Shown: positions 41,574 through 50,019, counted from the stretch's first letter. The stretch: 64,000 nucleotides of DNA from Candidatus Gastranaerophilales bacterium (GCA_910587375.1 CAJULR010000010.1:19493-83492), one strand, 5' to 3'. Notes: a model not told the origin generated them from the sequence alone. Numbers and translations are program-made.

Positions 41574-42803
41574 CTATTTTTCGGCCTTGTGTCTGTTTTT
41601 TGCCTGTTTTACAAGGGTTTTTAATTTGTAATATGGAAGTGCACTTTTGTGCTCAATTCCGTCGATTACAATTGTTGGCGTGCCGTTTATGCCAAAGTTT
41701 ATGGCCTTTTGAATTTGTTTTTCAAGGTCTTTTTTAACATCATCAGAATGTGCGTCTGTAAAAAGTTTCTTTCTGTCAATTTGAATTGAGTCTGCTAATT
41801 TTAAAATATCTTCTTCATTTTGAGGAAGGTTATCATAGATGGCACTTGACATATCCCAATATGCCCCTTGTCTTTCTGCCGCAAGGGCGTATTTTGCAAG
41901 GGTGCAGGCGCCCGGGTGCACAGTTTGTCTTAAGGCTGGGTTACACTCAGTGTCGAGCGGGAAATTCATATGATATACAACAATGTCTTTTTCTTCTTTT
42001 GCAAGCTTATGAATCATTGTGTTTGTCACCTTGCAGAACGGGCAGAGGAAATCGCTGTATAGATATACTGTAATGTTGCCATCCGGGTTTCCAAGAGTGT
42101 TTCCCTTGATTGCATAAATATTTTTTTCCATTTTTTGAAATTCTTCAAAAGATTTCATCATTTCTTTGTTTTCAAGTTCTTTTTTAAGTGCGGGCGATAA
42201 AACCATGGAAGTTTGCATATATCCAAGGAACCAAATTCCTCCAAAACACACAATTAAAAACAGAGGAAGGTATTTTTTAACTCCGTCTGCAAAATCTTTT
42301 GCGGTGTTTACAATATCACTTACAAAGAAGCCGTTTTCTTTTGCAACAAGCGCAATTACAAGGTCTATAAAATATGTAACAAAACACAAAAGGCAAATTT
42401 TATGAATTGTAAATATTGAAATAAACGCTAAAACCATTGAGCAGCAAAAGGAAATAAGCCCAAGTGTTGCAATATAGCTTGTTGGGTTTTTAAATACTTT
42501 CAACAGCTCCGTGTTAAGTTTTTCGTTAATTTTATCGACATAGGTTAAAAAGAGAATTACTAAATATAAAAATGTGCCCCAAATTGCAAGGGGAATTCCA
42601 AAAACAAGCGAATAATGTGTTTTTGCAACGCCGTCACAATCAACAAGATTGTTTACGGAGCAAAAACTCGGGTTGAATTCGCTGCTAAAATTTACTTTGA
42701 AATATATATGTATAAGTTCGCCCGTTAAAATGAGTCCGAAAATTGTAAGCAGTGTTAATAAAAATCTTTTATTTTTTGTCATTGTATTGATTGTATTATT
42801 CAT
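41574..42803 (-). CDS. VKOR-DsbA fusion: membrane disulfide-forming enzyme
   Basis: From the ATG at 42803 (GGAG ten bases upstream) the protein has 409 residues. The N-terminal half is a vitamin-K-epoxide-reductase membrane domain with Cys48/Cys56 (FCSVNNLVDCDG), Ser65 and the quinone-side CLLC pair Cys137/Cys140 in four to five helices. The C-terminal half is a DsbA/thioredoxin-fold domain with CPFC (Cys254/257) and the cis-Pro loop GTPTIVIDG. One chain thus carries both the oxidase and the electron donor for disulfide formation in the periplasm. Such fusions are known in cyanobacteria and relatives. Confidence 0.88.
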   Translation of the reverse strand: MNNTINTMTKNKRFLLTLLTIFGLILTGELIHIYFKVNFSSEFNPSFCSVNNLVDCDGVAKTHYSLVFGIPLAIWGTFLYLVILFLTYVDKINEKLNTELLKVFKNPTSYIATLGLISFCCSMVLAFISIFTIHKICLLCFVTYFIDLVIALVAKENGFFVSDIVNTAKDFADGVKKYLPLFLIVCFGGIWFLGYMQTSMVLSPALKKELENKEMMKSFEEFQKMEKNIYAIKGNTLGNPDGNITVYLYSDFLCPFCKVTNTMIHKLAKEEKDIVVYHMNFPLDTECNPALRQTVHPGACTLAKYALAAERQGAYWDMSSAIYDNLPQNEEDILKLADSIQIDRKKLFTDAHSDDVKKDLEKQIQKAINFGINGTPTIVIDGIEHKSALPYYKLKTLVKQAKNRHKAEK

Positions 42804-42938
42804 TTTAAAATTACTCCAAAACACTCTAAAGTATCATATTTCAGCGTCTTTTCTTATTGTATAACTTATTAGAAAATTGGGCAATTTGTATTTTTTTTCA
42901 TATTTTGTTAAGTAATGTAAATTTACGTCACAAAACCC

Positions 42939-42966
42939 TAAAGTTATTGTTTTTGTGGTCCGATAT
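42939..42966 (+). promoter_or_regulatory. Sigma-28/sigma-D-like promoter
   Basis: TAAAGTTA (42939-42946) and TCCGATAT (42959-42966). Against the Bacillus sigma-D consensus TAAA-N14-16-GCCGATAT the spacing from TAAA is 16 and one base differs; against the enteric FliA consensus the spacer is 12 instead of 11. It faces the gene at 43112 with a predicted leader of about 140 bases. Confidence 0.4.
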
Positions 42967-43042
42967 CAGTATTGTAATTACATTCTTAGTTGTAATGAAG
43001 GAACAAAAGTTAAGAAATGTAACAATATATACGAAATATGAT

Positions 43043-43058
43043 TTTTGTATATACAAAA
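43043..43058. promoter_or_regulatory. 16-base perfect palindrome
   Basis: TTTTGTAT-ATACAAAA, arms exact complements with no spacer. It lies 54 bases before the ATG of the MGLAASQ protein and could be a dimeric regulator site. Confidence 0.35.
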
Positions 43059-43111
43059 TGTTTTTATTAACATGTAAGATAGTAAAACCAAGACAAAAGG
43101 TGGTATAAAAA

Positions 43112-43819
43112 ATGGGACTAGCAGCAAGCCAAGGTAGATTATTGTTACTGACCGCAAGAAAGAGCAATCTTGAACTTCAAGCTCAAACGATTTCTCAGGA
43201 ACGTTCTTTACTATCAATGCAACAGGAAACCATAGCCTACGATTATTCACAAAAAACGAATAACCAAATCTACATGATTTCCACAACCGGCAGCGAAAAG
43301 ACGGGCGAAAGAGTTCCTTTGTCTGTAAAGGCTTTAAGAGCACGCTACAACGGTACTGACGAATCAGGTAAGGCTCTTACCAAAGACCGTGTCAGAATTG
43401 TTGATACAAGAACAGGCAAAACCGTTGACCTTGATAAGCTGCAAAGATCTGACGCTTCAAGTACCACACCTGACGGGCCATTGCAAAGAAACCTTCAAAT
43501 GGGTATCTATGTAATTAAAACCCAAGATTTAAAAACAGCTGATGACGGTACTGCAGCAGAAGGCGAATATGAAGACACCTGGACCACCATTTCTCCCGCA
43601 GGGCAGTCTGAATATAACTTGGTTTACTACACAGACGATGACGCCGGCGCAAAAGCAAAATATGACCAGGCTTTGGCTCGTGTTCAGCGTTTGGATAAAC
43701 AGCTTGAAATTAAATTAAACCAGGTTGAAACCCAGCACAAAGCGATTGAAACCGAAGTTGAATCTGTTGATAAAGTTATTTCAAACAACATCGAAGGTTC
43801 TTTCAAATACTTCAGCTAA
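43112..43819 (+). CDS. MGLAASQ-type lineage-specific protein (helical ends, variable middle)
   Basis: A 235-residue protein beginning MGLAASQGRLLLLTARKSNL, a start I associate with an abundant family in Gastranaerophilales-type genomes; its function is not known to me. Residues 1-50 and about 175-230 are predicted long amphipathic helices (ALARVQRLDKQLEIKLNQVE, ETEVESVDKVISNNIEGSFK), while the middle is strand-like and polar. Paired terminal helices around a variable core are also the design of flagellar axial proteins, and a sigma-28-like promoter lies upstream; both are suggestive only. No signal peptide, no cysteine. Codon use (AAC, GAC, TTC) suggests high expression. Followed by a strong terminator. 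Confidence 0.75.
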   Translation: MGLAASQGRLLLLTARKSNLELQAQTISQERSLLSMQQETIAYDYSQKTNNQIYMISTTGSEKTGERVPLSVKALRARYNGTDESGKALTKDRVRIVDTRTGKTVDLDKLQRSDASSTTPDGPLQRNLQMGIYVIKTQDLKTADDGTAAEGEYEDTWTTISPAGQSEYNLVYYTDDDAGAKAKYDQALARVQRLDKQLEIKLNQVETQHKAIETEVESVDKVISNNIEGSFKYFS

Positions 43820-43838
43820 TAATAAGAATTATGAATAT

Positions 43839-43870
43839 AAAAAACCGGTTCCAAATTGGGCCGGTTTTTT
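43839..43870. terminator. Rho-independent terminator
   Basis: AAAAAACCGG (43839-43848) pairs exactly with CCGGTTTTTT (43861-43870), 12-base loop. It ends the MGLAASQ gene and, on the other strand, hisF, which stops at 43933. Confidence 0.85.
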
Positions 43871-43932
43871 GTTGTATATTGTTTTGCGGGTAATTACAGG
43901 CAATTGCGGGTAATTTAAAAAAGCAAATTAGG

Positions 43933-44694
43933 CTATACTTTTCTTGTTTCAATTCCTGCGGCCAAAAGTTCCTCTTTTAATTGCTTAACAGGCAATGTAT
44001 TGAAGTGGAAAATTGAAGCTGCAAGCGCCGCGTCCACCCTGGTTTTATTGAAAACATCAACAAAATGTGCACTGTTGGCGCCGGCTCCGCCTGAGGCAAT
44101 AACCGGAATATTGACATTGTTTGAAACAAGTGCGTTCATATCAATGTCAAAGCCTTTTTGCGTGCCGTCAAAATCCATTGAAGTTAGAAGAATTTCGCCG
44201 GCGCCCCGCTCTTGCACTTCTTTTGCCCAGTCTAAAAGTTTTTTCCCTGTGTTTTTTTGACCTGCGTTTATATGAACATAGTATTCGCCGTCAATTTTCT
44301 TTGCGTCAATTGCCACAACAATGCACTGTGAACCGAAATAATTTACGCAATCGTTTATGATTTTTGGGTTTTTAACAGCACTTGAATTGAAAGAAATTTT
44401 GTCTGCCCCTGCGGCCAAAATCTGCCTGATATCTTCAATATCAGATATACCGCCGCCCACGGTGAATGGGATAAATACTTCTTTTGCCACTTTTTCAACC
44501 AATTCAACTATGGTTTTTCTTTTTTCATTTGTGGCTGTGATGTCCAAAAACACAAGCTCGTCTGCGCCTTCTGTTGAATATTTTTTAGCCAAAGCTACAG
44601 GGTCGCCTGCATATTTTAGGTTTTCAAAGTTTACGCCTTTTACCGTTTCACCGTTTTTAACATCAAGGCATGGGATAATTCTTTTTGTAAGCAT
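43933..44694 (-). CDS. hisF: Imidazole glycerol phosphate synthase, cyclase subunit HisF
   Basis: Closes the imidazole ring in histidine synthesis using ammonia from HisH. TIM barrel of 253 residues with [19 protein letters not shown] (catalytic Asp11), [28 protein letters not shown] (second catalytic Asp) and [12 protein letters not shown]. It stands alone: no other his gene is present in the window, so the pathway is dispersed here. Confidence 0.96.
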   Translation of the reverse strand: MLTKRIIPCLDVKNGETVKGVNFENLKYAGDPVALAKKYSTEGADELVFLDITATNEKRKTIVELVEKVAKEVFIPFTVGGGISDIEDIRQILAAGADKISFNSSAVKNPKIINDCVNYFGSQCIVVAIDAKKIDGEYYVHINAGQKNTGKKLLDWAKEVQERGAGEILLTSMDFDGTQKGFDIDMNALVSNNVNIPVIASGGAGANSAHFVDVFNKTRVDAALAASIFHFNTLPVKQLKEELLAAGIETRKV

Positions 44695-44772
44695 TTTTGG
44701 TTTTCTTTCTTAATTTTTTGCGCGCAAAGCCTTTTGATACCTTGCGCGCAAACTTTACAAATTTTAGCTTTT

Positions 44773-45648
44773 TTAGAACTCTAAATTCATCTTAGAGAAT
44801 TGAATAATCTGGTTTTTACCGCGTTTTTTGGCGCTATATAAGGCATGTTCTGCGTATCTTATGATTGTGTTTGAATTTTCTTCCACATTTTCTAGGAAAG
44901 GATAAGCTGAAATGCCGCCGGAGATTGTAATCGGGTGTCTTTCATCTTCTGAAGCCGGGATAAATTCCATCTTTTCAATGTCGCGACGGAAACGTTCCGC
45001 AAAGATGAACGCCTGTTCTTCAGATGTGTTTGGCAATACAAGAATGAATTCTTCATCGCCGTAGCGGGTTAAAATATCTTCTTTTCTGATTAGTGCTTCA
45101 AGCATTTGAGCGATTTTTTTCAAAAGAACGTCACCCCAATCGTAGCCGTACATATCGTTTACGGTTTTAAAGAAATCGATATCAATTAAAACGCAAGAAA
45201 GGCTTGTTCCATACCTTTTTGCACGGGAAATTTCCGCGTCAAGTCTTGAATGCAGATATTTTCTGTTGTAAAGCCCTGTTAATTCGTCGGTTATTGCAAT
45301 TGTTTTAAGGCTGTTTTTGTATTTCATAACCTTGCCCAGCGCTTCGGTTCTAACACAGAGCTCTGTTGGGTTTATTGGTCTTTTAATATAATCGTATGCT
45401 TCTGCGCGAATAGTTAAATTTTCGGGTATTTCATCTACAACAACCAAAAGCCCGGATTCAAACTTTGTCACTGCACAAACTTCTTTTACTTTTTCAAGCG
45501 GCATATCAAAAATCATCACAGAAGGATTAACTTCTTTATAATTTGGGATTTCTGCCACAGGAAAGCTTCTAACCATGGCTTCGTCACAAGAAGCCAACAT
45601 TTCTTCGAAATTATTTTTTTGTTCGTCGCTGTAGATAATAACGTTCAT
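44773..45648 (-). CDS. Receiver-like/GGDEF protein with altered GDEEF signature
   Basis: 291 residues. The first 110 resemble a response-regulator receiver (VIIYSDE, MIFD48MP at the phospho-Asp position, YIKRPINPTEL with the conserved Lys-Pro). The rest is a GGDEF diguanylate cyclase domain: TDELTGLYNRKYL, DIDFFKTVNDMYGYDWGD, then RKED-ILTRY-GDEEF. The inhibitory site RxxD is present five residues before the signature, but the signature reads GDEEF where GGDEF/GGEEF is expected, so the second Gly is Asp. It may be an inactive, c-di-GMP-binding or altered-specificity cyclase. AAGGA lies seven bases before the ATG; the secreted protein gene ends ten bases upstream. Confidence 0.85.
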   Translation of the reverse strand: MNVIIYSDEQKNNFEEMLASCDEAMVRSFPVAEIPNYKEVNPSVMIFDMPLEKVKEVCAVTKFESGLLVVVDEIPENLTIRAEAYDYIKRPINPTELCVRTEALGKVMKYKNSLKTIAITDELTGLYNRKYLHSRLDAEISRAKRYGTSLSCVLIDIDFFKTVNDMYGYDWGDVLLKKIAQMLEALIRKEDILTRYGDEEFILVLPNTSEEQAFIFAERFRRDIEKMEFIPASEDERHPITISGGISAYPFLENVEENSNTIIRYAEHALYSAKKRGKNQIIQFSKMNLEF

Positions 45649-45658
45649 TTCTTTTTCC

Positions 45659-46054
45659 TTATTTGTTTATATTAATTTCTAAATCTTTAACTCTATACCT
45701 TGGAATTTCGATAATATTTGCATTTGGAAGTTTAATTTTTACAACCCAAGTGTCAAGAAAAACAACCTTGCAAGGAGTGCTTTCTGCGTGCCCGATAAAA
45801 GGAGCGGTTAAATAAACTATATAATCCCTATATAGGTCGTTTTGGTTATCAATTCTTACAAAACTTTTCTTCACTCCTTTTTGGTCTAAAACTATAAGCC
45901 CTTCTGAAACCGTGTAGAATTTGCCCTTAAGAGTTTCTGTGCTCAAGTTTACTATATCTGCTGCAGAGGCAGAATTTGACGCGTGGGGGGCGATATAAAA
46001 GGTGCAAATAAATGCACAAAGCAGTAATACTAATATTTTAGTGTATTTTTTCAT
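45659..46054 (-). CDS. Secreted or periplasmic small protein
   Basis: 131 residues with a clear signal peptide (MKKYTKILVLLLCAFICTFY, cleavage probably after ASNSASAA), then about 98 residues of strand-rich sequence (LKGKFYTVSEGLIVLDQKGVKKSFVRI, CKVVFLDTWVVKIKL) ending in a basic tail. No family recognised. It lies ten bases upstream of the GGDEF gene in the same direction, so the two are very probably cotranscribed and may act together. Confidence 0.7.
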   Translation of the reverse strand: MKKYTKILVLLLCAFICTFYIAPHASNSASAADIVNLSTETLKGKFYTVSEGLIVLDQKGVKKSFVRIDNQNDLYRDYIVYLTAPFIGHAESTPCKVVFLDTWVVKIKLPNANIIEIPRYRVKDLEININK

Positions 46055-46202
46055 ACCTTAATTCTTAAAATCCTTGTATTAAAAATCAGTATAGCATATT
46101 TTCCACCAAAAAGCTTATTTTTATCATTTGTTTTCATACGTTTGAATTATTAATATTTGTAACATTTTTTTATAAACTGTAAATATAAATAGGAGAATGG
46201 TA

Positions 46203-47495
46203 TTGCCCCAGCCTTTAAGAAAAAATTATTATGCAAATTTAAATGCCCAAAGGCAGTTTGGCGCCCGTCCGAATAATTTGGGGGCGAAAAATGTTTACGG
46301 ACAGCAGAATTTAGCATATTCATATAATCAAAACACGGCTTATGCCTATCCTGAAAGGCAAAACCCTTACGGTGTGCCAAGAAAGGCGGAGGTTAGAAAA
46401 CTTACTCCAAAAAGAAAGAAAAATACAAAGCTTAATTTCTTAAAAGCCTTAATTAGCCTTGCTTTCTTGGGGCTTGTTGCATATTATGTTATTCCTTATA
46501 ATTATGTAAAACATTTTGAGCCGATGATTTTAAATCGGTTTTTAAACAGAAATATTGAATTCAAGGCGGAAAATTTTGTATCGCCAACGCTTCATTATCT
46601 TTCAAACGCTGATTTTAACGGCAAAAGACTTCTTGTTCCCGTTAGAAAAAGCCAAAAACAGATGGTGCCTTTGGTGACATCTACAAGAATGTTTATTTTG
46701 GAAGAAGAGCTTAAAAATCTCTCTGCAAGATATCCGCACATCAAACCTTCAATTTATGTTTGGGACTATACAAGGTCAAGAAATGCTGAAATTAACGCAA
46801 ATGAAGCAATTCCATCAGCAAGCATTATTAAACTTCCAATTTTGGTTGAATTATTTAGGCGCTCTGAATCTTTGAAAAAAGCGGGCTATAAACCGATTGA
46901 TTTAAGTTCAAAACTTCTTTTTGATGATATCCACAAGGCAACAGGCTCCGGCACGCTTCAATATTATAAAACCGGCGGATATTACACAATTGATCACCTT
47001 GCAAAAATTATGATTCAAGCTTCGGATAATTCCGCAACTAATATGCTGTTGGATGAAATTGGCGGAATGGAAGCCCTAAATGCTGCCTCAAGAAAATGGG
47101 GGCTTTCTTCAACTCAAATGACAACCTGGCTTCCTGATTTAGGCGGCACAAACACGGTGAGCGCAAAGGATATGGCCACTTTGCTTTATAATTTGGACAA
47201 TCCAAAATTCCTGAATGACAATTCAAGATATATGATAAAGCAGTATATGTCAAATGTGCACAATGGGACGCTAATTCAGGCGGGGCTTCCAAAAGGTGCT
47301 GAGTTTTTGCACAAAACCGGTGATATTGGAAAAATGCTTGGGGACGCGGGAATTGTTTATGCGCCAAATAACAGAAAATATATTGTTGTGATTTTAACCC
47401 AAAGGCCGCATAATGACTATTCTGCACGGGATTTTATCCAGCAGGCCTCAAGTATAATTTATAGATATATTGTTGAAAACCCGGACCAATATTAA
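46203..47495 (+). CDS. Membrane-anchored class-A-beta-lactamase-fold protein, TTG start
   Basis: The TTG at 46203 is preferred to the ATG at 46197 because AGGAG (46191-46195) is seven bases from the TTG and only one base from the ATG. 430 residues: an Asn/Tyr/Gln-rich cytoplasmic part (1-75), one membrane helix (about 80-96), then a serine beta-lactamase/PBP-type domain with SIIK (207-210), SDN (274-276) and HKTG (KTG 371-373). The Glu of the omega loop (Glu166 in class A enzymes) is not evident; the region reads WLPDLGGTNTVSAKDMA. It is therefore more likely a peptidoglycan-related serine hydrolase or binding protein than a drug-hydrolysing enzyme. Confidence 0.8.
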   Translation: MPQPLRKNYYANLNAQRQFGARPNNLGAKNVYGQQNLAYSYNQNTAYAYPERQNPYGVPRKAEVRKLTPKRKKNTKLNFLKALISLAFLGLVAYYVIPYNYVKHFEPMILNRFLNRNIEFKAENFVSPTLHYLSNADFNGKRLLVPVRKSQKQMVPLVTSTRMFILEEELKNLSARYPHIKPSIYVWDYTRSRNAEINANEAIPSASIIKLPILVELFRRSESLKKAGYKPIDLSSKLLFDDIHKATGSGTLQYYKTGGYYTIDHLAKIMIQASDNSATNMLLDEIGGMEALNAASRKWGLSSTQMTTWLPDLGGTNTVSAKDMATLLYNLDNPKFLNDNSRYMIKQYMSNVHNGTLIQAGLPKGAEFLHKTGDIGKMLGDAGIVYAPNNRKYIVVILTQRPHNDYSARDFIQQASSIIYRYIVENPDQY

Positions 47496-47510
47496 GGTTC
47501 CGGGTTTTTT
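47476..47510 (+). terminator. Terminator whose stem begins inside the coding sequence
   Basis: AAAACCCGGA (47476-47485) pairs with TCCGGGTTTT (from 47499) followed by more T residues. The stop codon (47493-47495) lies in the loop, so termination begins within the last codons of the beta-lactamase-fold gene. Confidence 0.75.
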
Positions 47511-47575
47511 AAATTTTTATTATATGTGCGCTTAAAATTAAAATGCGACTTTAACGCGAATTGTAAAATGTTAGG

Positions 47576-49351
47576 CTACACTTTTACAGGGTTTCTTAGC
47601 CTTATATGAAGCTCTCTCAATTGTTCTTCGCTTGCAATTCCCGGCGCATTTGTCATAAGGTCTTTTGCCTGGGAGTTTTTAGGGAATGCGATAACGTCCC
47701 TGATTGAGTTTGACCTTGTTAAAAGTGCCACAAGCCTGTCTAAACCAAGTGCAAGGCCGCCGTGCGGAGGGGTTCCGTATTGGAATGCCGTCACAAGGAA
47801 TTCGAATTTTTCTTTAATATCTTCTTCAGATAAGCCCAGAGCTCTAAAGATTTTTTCCTGAATTTCTGCGTCATGGATTCTGATAGAGCCGCCGCCAAGT
47901 TCGTTTCCGTTATATACAACGTCATATGCAATTGATTTTACATTGCCTTTGTCGTTTTCAAGTTTGTCAACGTCTTCAAGGGCAGGCATTGTAAACGGAT
48001 GGTGAACTGATACAAATCTGTCATCTTCTTCAGAGTATTCAAACAATGGGAAATCCACAACCCAAAGGAGGTCATGCTTGTCTTTATCGATAAGGCCAAG
48101 TCTGTCGCCAAAGTATAATCTAAATCTGCCTAAAACATCGAAAACAACTTTTGGCTTGTCTGCCACAAAGAAGACTATATCACCTTTTTGGGCTTCTGCG
48201 CGTGTTTGAATTTCATTAATCTGCTCTTCGTTTAAGAACTTAAACACAGGCGATTTCACGCTGCCATCTTCAAGGTATGTCACCCAGGCAAGGCCTTTTG
48301 CGCCAAATTTGATTGCAAGGTTTCTTACATCATCCATTTCTTTTCTTGAATATCCTGCAATTCCAGGGATTTTAATTGCGCGAACGGTTCCGCCGGCGTT
48401 AATTACGTTTTTAAACGCTTCAAAGGTGGAAGCCTGCATAATGTCTGTCACATCGAAAAGTTCAAGCCCAAAACGTGTATCCGGCTTATCTGAACCGTAT
48501 TTTTCCATTGCCTCTTTCCAAGTGAGGCGCTTAAACGGAGTTTGAATCTCAACCCCTGCGGCCTTAAAGGCGTCTTTTAGAAGGCCTTCGGTCATATTTA
48601 AAATGTCTTCCTGTTCAACAAAGCTCATTTCGATATCAACCTGGGTAAATTCAGGCTGTCTGTCAGACCTTAAATCTTCATCCCTAAAGCATTTTGCAAT
48701 TTGATAATATTTTTCAATTCCGCCTACCATCAAAAGCTGTTTGAAAATTTGCGGGGACTGCGGAAGCGCAAAGAATTTTCCGTCAAAAACGCGGCTTGGA
48801 ACAAGGTAATCCCTTGCACCTTCCGGCGTTGTTTTGATTAAAATCGGGGTTTCAACTTCCATAAAATCAAGCCCGTTTAAATAATTTCTGATAGCTGTTA
48901 CGATTTTATGCCTCAATTTCAGGTTTGAAAGCATTCTTTCAGACCTCAGGTCTAAATATCTGTATTTTAATCTGATGTCTTCAGACACGGTTTCATCATC
49001 TAAAACAAAAGGAATAGCCTTAGATTGGGACAAAATTTTAATTTCATTTGGGTAAATTTCAATTGTTCCTGTTTTAAGGCGGTCGTTTATGGTGTCATCA
49101 GGGCGTTTTGACACAACCCCTTTAACCTGTACAACAAATTCACTTCTTAATTTTCCGAAAGTTTCATAAACTTCGGGGTTAACTTTTGGGTCTGCAACCA
49201 CTTGGAAAAGCCCGCTTCTGTCTCTGATTTCAACAAAGATAATGCCGCCAAGGTCACGCACTGTTGAAACCCAGCCTGCAAGGGTGCATTCTTTTCCGAT
49301 AAATTCTTCCGTAATTTCTGTGCAATTTTGTTTTTTATAGGTTAATTCCAT
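47576..49351 (-). CDS. aspS: Aspartyl-tRNA synthetase
   Basis: Class II synthetase of bacterial type, 591 residues: anticodon-binding OB fold (about 15-105: LAGWVSTVRDLGGIIFVEIRDRSG), motif 1 and 2 region with RYLDLRSERM, FMEVETPILIKTTPEGARDYLVPSR, CFRDEDLRSDRQPEFTQVDIEMSF, the bacterial GAD insertion in the middle, and motif 3 GLALGLDRLVALL. Because gatA is also present, it may be the non-discriminating form that also charges tRNA(Asn), but residues deciding this were not checked. Promoter at 49403-49432; RBS AGAGGAAAA before the ATG. Confidence 0.96.
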   Translation of the reverse strand: MELTYKKQNCTEITEEFIGKECTLAGWVSTVRDLGGIIFVEIRDRSGLFQVVADPKVNPEVYETFGKLRSEFVVQVKGVVSKRPDDTINDRLKTGTIEIYPNEIKILSQSKAIPFVLDDETVSEDIRLKYRYLDLRSERMLSNLKLRHKIVTAIRNYLNGLDFMEVETPILIKTTPEGARDYLVPSRVFDGKFFALPQSPQIFKQLLMVGGIEKYYQIAKCFRDEDLRSDRQPEFTQVDIEMSFVEQEDILNMTEGLLKDAFKAAGVEIQTPFKRLTWKEAMEKYGSDKPDTRFGLELFDVTDIMQASTFEAFKNVINAGGTVRAIKIPGIAGYSRKEMDDVRNLAIKFGAKGLAWVTYLEDGSVKSPVFKFLNEEQINEIQTRAEAQKGDIVFFVADKPKVVFDVLGRFRLYFGDRLGLIDKDKHDLLWVVDFPLFEYSEEDDRFVSVHHPFTMPALEDVDKLENDKGNVKSIAYDVVYNGNELGGGSIRIHDAEIQEKIFRALGLSEEDIKEKFEFLVTAFQYGTPPHGGLALGLDRLVALLTRSNSIRDVIAFPKNSQAKDLMTNAPGIASEEQLRELHIRLRNPVKV

Positions 49352-49402
49352 AATTTTCCTCTTGTGTTAATGTATTTTTTAATGTGTATTTTTGCAACTC
49401 TA

Positions 49403-49432
49403 ATTATAAAATAAACATAGCAAAAAGGACAA
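49403..49432 (-). promoter_or_regulatory. Sigma-70-type promoter of aspS
   Basis: On the minus strand TTGTCC (49432-49427), an 18-base spacer and TATAAT (49408-49403). Initiation near 49396 gives a leader of about 45 bases before the aspS ATG at 49351. Confidence 0.5.
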
Positions 49433-49479
49433 ATTTTTTGTGCAATTCGTTTGTATGCTATTCTATAAAATAGTATAAG

Positions 49480-49941
49480 TTAAAATGGCATTCCCAAAAG
49501 TTTTCTAATATACATGCTGTATGGTATTGCGTCCAAGGTGTAAAGAACATAAAAAGTTAAAAATATGCTATAAATAATACCAATTGTCTTAACTATACTT
49601 TCCATTTTTGAAGAAGTTTGATTGAATTTCAAATTTGGCAATTTGATTTTTTTTGTTAAATCTGGCGGAAGAATAAAAATTGCCACTGTTGCAAGCGCTG
49701 CAATATATAATCCAAAAGCATACAGAACAAAACATCCGTATCCAACTAGGCCTATAAGTATGCCTAGGAGTATTCTCATTGAGTTTTGTAGACATATAAG
49801 CATAGTACACCAAGTGAATAATAGGAATATAGAAGCTATCAATGCGGCCAAACCTGCGTATAAGTGAAAATTTACAAGCAAGCCAAGCGCATTTGAAAAC
49901 CTCTCTTTAATGTTACAAGCTATTTCTGTTATTAGTTTCAT
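49480..49941 (-). CDS. Polytopic membrane protein, 153 residues
   Basis: Three to four hydrophobic segments (LYAGLAALIASIFLLFTWCTML, ILLGILIGLVGYGCFVLYAFG, LYIAALATVAIFILPP, IGIIYSIFLTFYVLYTL) with a basic cytoplasmic loop (PDLTKKIKLPNLKFNQ). GGAG five bases before the ATG supports the start. No family recognised and no informative neighbours: it lies between aspS (same strand) and divergent metK. Confidence 0.65.
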   Translation of the reverse strand: MKLITEIACNIKERFSNALGLLVNFHLYAGLAALIASIFLLFTWCTMLICLQNSMRILLGILIGLVGYGCFVLYAFGLYIAALATVAIFILPPDLTKKIKLPNLKFNQTSSKMESIVKTIGIIYSIFLTFYVLYTLDAIPYSMYIRKLLGMPF

Positions 49942-50019
49942 TGTTTCTCCATAGTTTTTTCTTTTTATTCATTCTATATCTTTTCCTTGTTTTCTGCTAA
50001 TTTTGTAATAAAATGTTTT

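Larger units (their letters stand above)
42804..43111. other. 308-base intergenic region with promoter-like and palindromic elements
   Basis: No convincing gene: short frames on both strands are low-complexity Phe/Leu/Val-rich translations without ribosome sites. It holds a sigma-28/sigma-D-like element (42939-42966), the 10-base palindrome TGTAATTACA (42973-42982), a 16-base palindrome (43043-43058), and the ribosome site AAGGTGG before the gene at 43112. Confidence 0.6.

Noticed and set aside
42857-43108. An 83-codon plus-strand frame and minus-strand frames over 42928-43343
   Set aside because: Low-complexity AT-driven translations without ribosome sites, partly antisense to the MGLAASQ gene; the region fits an upstream regulatory stretch better.
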